The position numbers and the translations under genes are program-made. Shown here piece after piece: positions 57,380-64,000 of a stretch of DNA of 64,000 nt. Within the stretch, counting starts at the first letter, position 1, and the number at the start of each line of letters is the position of its first letter. The stretch comes from Riptortus pedestris (taxonomy: Eukaryota; Arthropoda; Insecta; Hemiptera; Alydidae): the NCBI GenBank assembly GCA_019009955.1, contig CM032228.1:205357001-205421000 (forward strand), written 5' to 3'. Under the pieces are notes generated by a model. The model was given only the letters and a program-made list of their open reading frames with translations. It ran no database searches and was not told the origin of the DNA.

Positions 57380-58396
57380 CTATCTGCGTCGTCGCTTTAC
57401 CTGTTGGTAATCCTGGGTGATTCCGTCTGTTGGCGTCTTCCGTTTATTATTCCTTTTAAGAAGTTGTAGTGGTCTGAAGATCGTGTCCGAGCTAGTGTTG
57501 AGCTGTTCATTGATGATGTCTCCGTTGAATGTCCGTTGTTTGTATATCTCCATATTCTCTAGTATATCCAATCGTCGGCCTTTCGTTTGTCGGTGTAGAA
57601 GTTTCATGCTGTCGGCTATACTCGTCGGGTCGTGGCAATGGTCGTTCAGGTGGTTGGCGAAATTGGAATCTCGTTTGTTAAGTCTGAACGAGCGGATATG
57701 TTCGGTGTATCGCGTTTTCAATCTCCTTCCAGTTTGTCCAATGTATGTGTTGTTAGAGCTGCACGTGAGTTTATATACTCCGTTCATATTGAAGATGTCC
57801 TTGTTCTCGATGTCATTTGTGAGCTTCTGCCGTAGGTTGTTGTTGGTTCTGAACGTAGTGTGAAGTCCTTCTTTCCGGAGTGCGTTTGTGATTTTATATG
57901 TATCAGGACCCGTGTATGTGATTGCGTAGCGTTTGGTGATTGGTTCAGCCGAAGTGCTCGCGTCTTGCTTGGCGTTATTAGTTATTTTCTTGAGTAACTT
58001 ATCGATGGTGTGTCGTTTGTAGCCGTTATTGTAGGCTATTTCGTGTATTGTATTCAACTCCTTGTCGTAGTTTTCCTTTGAGAGCGGAAGGGTATGTAGT
58101 CTGTGTAGCATGTGGCGAAATGCAGCTAGTTTGTGCTGAGTTGGATGGTTTGAAGTGGCGTGTATTGTTGTATCCGTGGATGTAGGTTTTCTATATATGC
58201 CGTACTCCAATCTGTCAGTTTTCCTGGTAATCATGAGGTCAAGGAAGTTTAGTGTTCCTTCGTATTCAGTCTCCATGGTGTAGCGTATGTTGGGGTGGAG
58301 TTTATTGAGGTCTTTCAAAATCCCGTTGATGTCATCTGTTTCCACGATGCAAAATGTGTCTTCTACGAATCTGACATGAGATTCGTAGATGACACA
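57380..58396 (-). CDS. Penelope-like RT (C-terminal part) with GIY-YIG endonuclease, partial
   Basis: Retroelement protein for target-primed integration; it would combine reverse transcription with DNA nicking. The frame is open from 58396, but only the 3' part of the gene is present. Near its start lies RFVEDTF, the place of the family's catalytic Y/F-V-D-D box, here with Glu for the first Asp. Numbering from a GTG at 58345 gives 321 residues. LNFLDLMITRK (32-42) and YGIYRKPTSTD (48-58) are RT/thumb signatures of Penelope elements. The GIY-YIG nuclease core is GVYKLTC (189-195) and TYIGQTGRRLKTRYTEH (200-216), with likely catalytic Arg and Glu in TGRRLK and ILENMEIYK (261-269). The C-terminus is basic (KRRRR). 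No RT palm motifs upstream survive. GTG is not proposed as a true start; this is a truncated gene. Confidence 0.9.
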   Translation of the reverse strand, partial: CVIYESHVRFVEDTFCIVETDDINGILKDLNKLHPNIRYTMETEYEGTLNFLDLMITRKTDRLEYGIYRKPTSTDTTIHATSNHPTQHKLAAFRHMLHRLHTLPLSKENYDKELNTIHEIAYNNGYKRHTIDKLLKKITNNAKQDASTSAEPITKRYAITYTGPDTYKITNALRKEGLHTTFRTNNNLRQKLTNDIENKDIFNMNGVYKLTCSSNNTYIGQTGRRLKTRYTEHIRSFRLNKRDSNFANHLNDHCHDPTSIADSMKLLHRQTKGRRLDILENMEIYKQRTFNGDIINEQLNTSSDTIFRPLQLLKRNNKRKTPTDGITQDYQQVKRRRR

Positions 58397-58398
58397 TT
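58353..58398. repeat. 20-bp inverted repeat at the Penelope 5' break
   Basis: AATGTGTCTTCTACGAATCT (58353-58372) and AGATTCGTAGATGACACATT (58379-58398) are reverse complements with one mismatch, around a 6-nt loop GACATG. Both arms encode the RT catalytic box, RFVEDT on the minus strand and RFVDDT on the plus strand. Confidence 0.9.
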
Positions 58399-59123
58399 AT
58401 GTGACACTTTGTCTCAGTATGATTCGACTTAGACAATTTTGTTGCATCCTGTTTGCGAGCAGCTTAGAGCTAACCTTAGACAATCTAGGTAGTTAAAGTA
58501 AAAATAGCTTTCGTGTTCTATCTCTCTTCGTTATTCAACAAATATTGTCTCATTTTATAATATATTGATGGGGATGAATTGCTATTCTTTCCTTTCTCAA
58601 CCTCACACCTGTTGCTTCCACTACTATTTTATGAAGTTTGTTGCTTCCATTTAATCTTACTCTCATTCATCTATTATGGCGAAATCAGTGTTTTCTGAAT
58701 GATTGTAATTTAGAATCCATCTTTATATTATATTTATTTATATGCCTCGTTATACTATATTTTTCCGCTATTTACGATGCTTGTAAATAATTCGGCTTTC
58801 CTGTTTAGTCAATCGTTACACCTATAACTGGCCCTACATTTTTATTATCAACATTGGCTGACCAACGAAATTAGATAAGAACTGTATATACCCTTTATAA
58901 CCTCAATAATAAATAAAGTTCAATAAGGAATGAGTGTTTAACTAAAAGACAAATATGGAATAAAGTAACAGGTATCACTGTATTTATGTACCACATCAAA
59001 AAATGTTACAAAGTTCAACTCAAGCTGGTCCCTTTCACGATACGAATCCCGGAACATCAATGGTAAGACCATCACGCTAGCACTAAACTACTTCTGGTCC
59101 AGTTAAACCTAGTTCCAATAACT

Positions 59124-59126
<3 letters not shown>
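58399..59126. other. No gene recognised
   Basis: Unique A/T-rich DNA upstream of the Penelope break; no further Penelope coding sequence on either strand. Confidence 0.45.

Positions 59127-59190
<64 letters not shown>
59127..59190. repeat. (TA)n microsatellite
   Basis: About 64 bp of pure TA with no family A flanks, followed by GT-rich sequence. Confidence 0.95.
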
Positions 59191-59193
<3 letters not shown>

Positions 59194-59377
59194 TTGTGTT
59201 TGTATGTGCGTGTGTGTATATTAAATTAATACAATAAAAAAAAATGTTTATAAGAAGTTTTCTTTTTTAATAAAACAGTCGATTTTTGATATTTTAGACA
59301 TGTAAAAGACAAGCTATTTAATCTATATACTTAAATTGAATTACATATTATGCTGGTATAATATAATATAATAATAA

Positions 59378-59889
59378 AAGTTGATATGGCTTATAATAAT
59401 TAAGGCATCAGTGCTAATACACATACCGAGTTTTAATTAGTTCGGTTGAGTCTTTTTTGGCAAATAATATTGTTGACTCCCGCTATAATTTTTAGCGTAT
59501 AACGCATTTAAACTTCGGTATACGACAAAAGTGTATATAACAAAAGTTACTCTAAATAACAAAATAAACAACTTTTGTTATGTGCATATTTGCCGAAAAA
59601 CCAATAGAAAACGAAATATCGCTATTTTTAATTTCAGGCTTCCCTTATAACCCCCACTCCTGTTCGCCTCAGAGAAAATTAATATAGCCTAAAGTCTAAG
59701 TTGGGTTAGTAGTAATATACATACCAAGTTTCATAAAATTCGGTTCAGCCGTTTATGCGTGTACAGGTAACAAACAAACAAACAAACATACACGAAAGAA
59801 ACAAAATGCAGATATGGTGTCTATGACATGTGAAACGAAAAGTTATCGTGAAATTTCGCGAAAAAAATCAATGTACAGACAGAGGTTAC

Positions 59890-59899
<10 letters not shown>
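59378..59899 (-). mobile_element. Helitron, 5' half
   Basis: On the minus strand: ATATATAAAATTGTAACCTC with TGTCTGTACATTG, TTCGCGAAATTTCACGATAA, a TTTG tract, CAGGAGTGGGGGTTATAAGG, AAAAATAGCGATATTTCG, and the first repeat to CTCGGTATGTGTATTAGCAC. It ends inside the second repeat; the 3' hairpin and CTAG are missing. Very close to 7440-7990. Confidence 0.85.
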
Positions 59900-59953
<54 letters not shown>

Positions 59954-59965
59954 TTATATATGAAA
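59900..59965. repeat. (TA)n array at the Helitron 5' end
   Basis: TA repeats with TATTTATA variants adjoin the minus-strand Helitron start. The exact 5' TC cannot be placed inside it. Confidence 0.85.
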
Positions 59966-60055
59966 TATATATTGTAATTCATTAGGCCGTCATTGACAAA
60001 ATATTTCTAAGCACCCCACATTTTGGCTATCCCAATGACAGGGTGAAATGAGTTA

Positions 60056-60224
60056 TTAATAATAATTTTTTTGTCCAATTTGTATTACTATGGTGAATTG
60101 GGACGGGTTATCTACAGATGACCACCCTTTTGTAGCCAGGGTGGGACTACGGATTTTATTTTAGGTGTTCGTCACTTAATAAATTCCTATTTCCTAGTCG
60201 AGGATCGAACTCGACTTTCTAGGA
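60056..60224 (-). mobile_element. tRNA-derived SINE
   Basis: TAATAATAATTTTTTTGTCC tail side, AATTGGGACGGGTTATCTAC, AGCCAGGGTGGGACTACGG, CTATTTCCTAGTCGAGGATC and GAACTCGACTTTCTAGG (B-box side). The tRNA head beyond the B box is missing. Confidence 0.75.
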
Positions 60225-60804
60225 GTTCCTATGGAAGGAATTTAGTCAAGCTAAGTAGAGCTGTTGTAAATACAAATCATAACTAAACTCTTGACGTTTG
60301 ACTACAAAAAGATTTATAACAGCTGATAAATAGTTCAATAACCATGTGATGTCTTTGTTCCAGAACCTCTTCAGTTTAAGCCTATAAATTTGGGAGTATA
60401 AAGCTTAAAATATATGCTATATATAATAGCCCGTAGCTGGTGCTGTTCATTCTGAGAGGAGCAGTGATGTTTAAAAATATCAGAGTAGCTCTGGCAAGAG
60501 GGAGGGGTTCCATCGGAGGTAGTATTTTTACACCTCTACAGCTACCCTTCATTCTCTTAGCCAGAGTCATTAACTCCTCGACTGATTTGCCCTGCGGTCA
60601 CCCTCTTGCCCGTGGTCAGTTACATTCATTCAACAATTTATTTTTTAAAGGTTGAATGGGTGTTATCACTAAATATTGGACTGATTAAGAGACTCGATCC
60701 ATCAAAAGGACATCGACATATCTTGATAACAGAGTTCGAATATTTTCAATTTGTTGCAAGAAGGAACTGAAATACAGATTTTTTTATAATCAGCTAGTGG
60801 CACT
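60225..60804. other. No gene recognised
   Basis: Unique DNA with an overlapping G/C-richer frame pair at 60440-60655; no domain. Confidence 0.4.
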
Positions 60805-60907
60805 GAGTATATGAAGCCGTTGGTCTTAATTAACCTAGAGTCAATTGGAATTTATTAAGTGACGGGTTTCCTAAATAAAATCCTCAACTCCACTCTTAGT
60901 AGAAAAC
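60805..60907 (+). mobile_element. SINE, 5' part, split by family A
   Basis: GCCGTTGGTCTTAATTAACC, TAGAGTCAATTGGAATTTAT, AAGTGACGGGTTTCC and CTAAATAAAATCCTCAAC, ending TTAGTAGAAAA where family A starts. The B-box core is deleted. Confidence 0.7.
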
Positions 60908-61153
60908 GTCCGTCACGCAAGGCCTCCGTCAACTAAGCAAATTTCCCACATGCTTCACGTATTTCCATTTACCTCAAGATGTAGTTTCAATAGGCCCAAT
61001 ATTTGGTTTTTAGGCTTCAAACCATGTGTTTTATAATACACCAGCTAATTTTTATAACGACATAGAAGTTTATATCTGGGTTAATGATCAAGATATTGAA
61101 AGAACGTACTTAACAACTGCTTTAGAACATTACATTCCCTTGAGTGTTAACAG

Positions 61154-61217
<64 letters not shown>

Positions 61218-61302
61218 TGAGTTGGTATTCTGGCAGGTGGAAGTGACTACTAATGCAGGTAGGATGAAATGTAGGTAGGATTCTAATGTAGGTAGAATGA
61301 TA

Positions 61303-61361
<59 letters not shown>

Positions 61362-61462
61362 GAACGGACCTTATTTTCGCCATCTCCTGGGTAGGATGGA
61401 GATTTGAGGAAATGTTTCAAAGTACGATCTCAATAGCTGAATTTCTCTTAGGTGAAATTTGC
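60908..61462 (-). mobile_element. Family A inserted in a SINE, double TA array
   Basis: GTCCGTCACGCAAGGCCTCC with CAACTAAGCAAATTTCCC, the long-type block CCCAATATTTGGTTTTTAGG, a decayed centre, GAGTGTTAACAGACAA, TA array 61158-61215, a 95-bp foreign segment with GTAGGTAGGAT repeats, TA array 61311-61356, AATTTTGAACGGACC, CATCTCCTGGGTAGGAT and GGTGAAATTTGCT. Confidence 0.85.
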
Positions 61463-61535
61463 TAATAGGAGATAACCTCAGAGTGGAGTGGCACCCCTCT
61501 CAATTAGCCATAGCAGCTTAAAGTGGATGCTAATT
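61463..61535 (+). mobile_element. SINE, 3' part, split by family A
   Basis: GAGATAACC and, after a short unclear segment, CCCCTCTCAATTAGCCATAG and CAGCTTAAAGTGGATGCTAA match the 3' end of the SINE interrupted at 60907. Confidence 0.55.
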
Positions 61536-61650
61536 TGGATGGGTCATCTATAGGTTGCTAGCCTTTTCTAGCCAGGGTGAAACTAAGGATTTTATTTAAT
61601 GAGTTCGTCTCGATGAATAAATTTCTATTTTCCAGACCTGAGTCCCATTA
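61536..61650 (-). mobile_element. tRNA-derived SINE fragment
   Basis: TGGATGGGTCATCTATAGG, CTTTTCTAGCCAGGGTGAAA, AAGGATTTTATTTAATGAG and AAATTTCTATTTTCCAGACC. It directly follows the plus-strand SINE, forming a tail-to-tail pair. Confidence 0.7.
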
Positions 61651-62488
61651 AAAATATTAAAGTATTATTATTCAAACAGAGTTGTTTCATTTAAACCGTT
61701 CTCATTTTTTATTTGTATTTTCTATTTCTTTATTATATTTATCTTCTAATTGTTTTATAATCATTTTGATTTATATTTAGAGAATTCATATAATAACCAA
61801 TCATTTAAACGCTATTAATTTCTAAATTCAAATAATTCTATATACTTTCAAGGTAAAAATTTTCATCTAATTTTATTCATGGTAATTGTTTAATGGTAAC
61901 GGGGTAAACAACTATTTTGAGTAAAAAAAAAATATATTTACTTAGTTATTCTGTACGAAATCTATACTTTGATTATTGTGCCAAATATGAGCGGGAACAT
62001 GTATGATAGCTGGAGTAGCTATTAGCGGTTGACATGGGCGAGCTTACAGGGCATTTGACATTCTGTGTCATACTTTATTCTGTGTGGCCGAAATAAAGGC
62101 CTTTGTTGCATTTTGTATATTTCACAGGAGACTATGGGAACGTCGGAACCAATTGAGGTCTATTGCAAAGTACTTAATCCAGCTTAGGCTCTTCTTTTGC
62201 ATATCAACAATTCTAATACACTCATGCGATTTTTAACAAAGGGTATTTTTCTTATTTCTTACGGAGATCAATATAAAAAAAAGTATCTGGGCTCCAAGCT
62301 TAGAGCTCATCATGGTTTGGAAAATTCGAGTAGAAAAACTACATTTGTTATCTATATTTCAGGATTGATAAAGGATGTAGTATTTTAGTGTGCATTTTAT
62401 GTGAATTAAATTTATTTTGCTAATATCGCAGCATCCAACTGAAATAAAGTAATACTGTAATCTAACATTTTTTTTAGAAAAGGTGGGC
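61651..62488. other. No gene recognised
   Basis: A/T-rich unique DNA. Confidence 0.45.
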
Positions 62489-62606
62489 TGCTATTGAGGT
62501 TCTCATATGACACAATGTTTCTTTCAACTTCTCGAATAATATTAAATAAATGGGGCGAAAAAGAAGGTCAGTTTGAATTTTAAAATTATATAATTATATA
62601 TATATA

Positions 62607-62642
<36 letters not shown>
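62489..62642 (+). mobile_element. Family A, left half with TA array, diverged
   Basis: GCTGCTATTGAGGTTCTCAT, TTTCTTTCAACTTCTCGAAT and GGCGAAAAAGAAGGTCAGTT, then TTTGAATTTTAAAATTATAT and a TA array to 62642. The right half does not follow directly. Confidence 0.6.
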
Positions 62643-62647
<5 letters not shown>

Positions 62648-62663
62648 CATTCTCTAGCTGCCG

Positions 62664-62703
62664 GAAATTTGAAAATATTGACCCGAAACGCCATATTCAA
62701 AGT
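62664..62703 (+). repeat. 40-bp direct repeat, copy 1
   Basis: GAAATTTGAAAATATTGACC, CGAAACGCCATATTCAAAG; repeated at 63116-63153. Confidence 0.65.
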
Positions 62704-63115
62704 AGACTCTTTTAATTAATAAATCATCCTAGATTTTCGCTGTTTCACTCTTTTGCCAAACTAACACTGCCTTCTCATCATTTCCAATTCATTTACCTGA
62801 AAGCTGCAATACATATTTTTTACTTTGTACATGTTTTGAGAGGTTAGTTTTGATGCATTATACAAATGAATTTTAAATAAATGACCAGGTCGTTCCAACT
62901 TTGCCCTCATTTTGTTGTTGAATTTAGGGTCAAAAGTGGCTGTTAAGAAAGCTAGTGGGCTGATCGTACGAGTCGTACTAGTAAGTCCGGGCCCCATATT
63001 GTTTATAACTAAATCATAGATTCAGGTTCCATTGCTTGGAAATATAAGTTTACCTTTTTGTCGTGAGAATATTTCCTCTCACACGTATATGCTTGAAAAT
63101 ATTCTTTGAATCTTT

Positions 63116-63153
63116 ATAATTTCAAGATGTTGACACGAAACGTCATATTCAAA
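63116..63153 (+). repeat. 40-bp direct repeat, copy 2
   Basis: ATAATTTCAAGATGTTGACA, CGAAACGTCATATTCAAAC; about 80 percent like the copy 450 bp upstream. Confidence 0.65.
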
Positions 63154-63195
63154 CTTTTATCTGGATAGAAAACTCTACTTAGTTAACGGTATACG

Positions 63196-63345
63196 GGAAG
63201 TAGTGGGGAGGTAAATAGAAAATATGAAATATCTCCTTCCGGGTATCAAAATGTTTTAAGACCAACTTGTTACAAGTTCAATTTACTATAACTTTCTTTC
63301 TCGTGTGATTAATGGTTTAGGATATCTAAGTGTATTTAGGGATTT
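63196..63345 (+). mobile_element. Family A, central fragment, diverged
   Basis: AGTAGTGGGGAGGTAAATAG, ATGAAATATCTCCTTCCG, CAAGTTCAATTTACTATAAC and a degenerate following segment match the right-half core. Confidence 0.5.
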
Positions 63346-63358
63346 AAAATAAATTAAA

Positions 63359-63455
63359 TTATTTATTAACGTCCACCTTTTGCAACTAACGCTAATTGGG
63401 ACGGGTTATCTGCTGGTTACCACCCTTTTTTACGCATGGTGATTTAGGGATTTTT
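63359..63455 (-). mobile_element. tRNA-derived SINE, 3' fragment
   Basis: TTATTTATTAACGTCCACCT, TAATTGGGACGGGTTATCTG, CTGGTTACCACCCTTTTTTA, then breakdown after GTGATTTAGGGATTTTTCAT. Confidence 0.75.
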
Positions 63456-63716
63456 CATTGGAAGAAAAGAAAAAGAAAAAATTGGGTTCCTCTCATGACA
63501 AAATTCCATTAAATCATATCTAAATCCAAAGTGGAAGTGGGAAGTAAAAGGAAATATAATCTTTTATAGATGTATGGTATGTTGTCAAATTAATAATAAT
63601 TTCAATGGCGGGAGCTCCTCTTGTGTTTATTTCATTCAATTAATGAAATTATTAATGTAATTTCATTTAACATTACGAAAACTTGTGATTTTTCGACGGG
63701 GTTATCAATTCATACT

Positions 63717-63773
63717 GTTACGTTTATTGCAAAAATAATAAACAACGCTTATTATTATTGTAATAAACGTAAC
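63717..63773. repeat. 25-bp inverted repeat with 7-nt loop
   Basis: GTTACGTTTATTGCAAAAAT with AATAA (63717-63741) pairs with 63749-63773, two mismatches. The loop is ACAACGC. Confidence 0.8.
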
Positions 63774-64000
63774 ATTATTTTACTGGGTGGGATGTCAGCA
63801 ATATGTAGCCGATTGGATTGCCAATGACGAACAGTGCATTGCAGCCAAGGGACCAAGGAGTAGATGTCAGAGGGTCAGTGAGTTTCATGAAAAACTGCGG
63901 CATTAAGAACAATGTTGAAGAGAAAATGTCCAGCCTAGAAAGAAAACGGTCGAGACGTCTAGATCCCAGACGGCCCATTCTTTGGTACCAATGGTCCTAC
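63774..64000. other. No gene recognised
   Basis: Window end; unique, less A/T-rich. The frame at 63775-63978 minus has no recognised domain and may continue beyond neither side. Confidence 0.35.

Larger units (their letters stand above)
56763..58398 (-). mobile_element. Penelope-like retroelement, 5'-truncated
   Basis: On the minus strand: a 5' break in the reverse transcriptase (about 58398), RT thumb region, GIY-YIG endonuclease, stop at 57380, then a 3' region with three tandem repeats (57198-56923) and a hammerhead-like hairpin (56857-56799). The coding part has no stop or frameshift over 339 codons, so the insertion is probably young. Most of the RT palm is absent, so this copy cannot move by itself. 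The 3' limit is inferred from where the family A fragment ends. Confidence 0.8.

Noticed and set aside
57417..57863. 148-residue plus-strand frame
   Set aside because: It is the antisense of the Penelope coding region, whose minus frame has clear RT and GIY-YIG signatures.

Overview
This window looks like a stretch of animal nuclear DNA, most likely from an arthropod or another invertebrate. It is A/T-rich and full of (TA)n, (CA)n and (CT)n tracts. It carries tRNA-derived SINEs, Helitrons, hAT elements and a Penelope-like retroelement. I found no complete host gene, no supportable host exon, no complete tRNA and no rRNA. The only long reading frame with clear protein homology (57380-58396, minus strand) is the 3' part of a Penelope-like element. 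The only other clear protein remnant is a hAT transposase C-terminus at 16477-16632. All family assignments come from reading motifs by eye; nothing was searched against a database.

Two dispersed families dominate. Family A (named here) is a non-coding element, usually about 500-750 bp, present as about 28 full or partial copies on both strands. It has a left end with the motif AGCAGATTTCCC, a variable (TA)n array about 130 bp in, and a right end with the inverted motif GGGAAATCTGC followed by a hairpin (CGCAG-CCC-CTGCG) and GTGACGGAC. This layout resembles non-autonomous Helentron/DINE-1-like elements. The second family is a tRNA-derived SINE of about 205-230 bp with A and B boxes and an (AAT)n tail; about 16 copies were seen. 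Two copies have clear target-site duplications, of 14 bp and of 11 bp with one mismatch. A classical Helitron family (5' TC, 3' hairpin, CTAG end) occurs four times.

Layout: 1-4.5 kb is mostly unique sequence, with one divergent pair of coding-like inverted copies. 4.5-6 kb holds SINEs, a foldback repeat and (CA)n. 7.1-9.9 kb is a three-level nest: a SINE split by a family A copy, whose (TA)n array is split by a Helitron. 11.7-22.7 kb has several family A copies, SINEs and a hAT element with an 8-bp duplication. 22.7-28 kb is mostly unrecognised. 28-35 kb has family A copies, a foldback element split by a Helitron, SINEs and strong palindromes. 35-45 kb is mostly unique, with hairpins and a T-rich minisatellite. 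45-56 kb is family A rich. 56.7-58.4 kb is the Penelope-like element. 59-64 kb holds a Helitron, SINEs, and a SINE split by a family A copy.

The genes do not form a pathway. What the window offers is insertion history: who landed in whom, and the exact empty sites this reveals.
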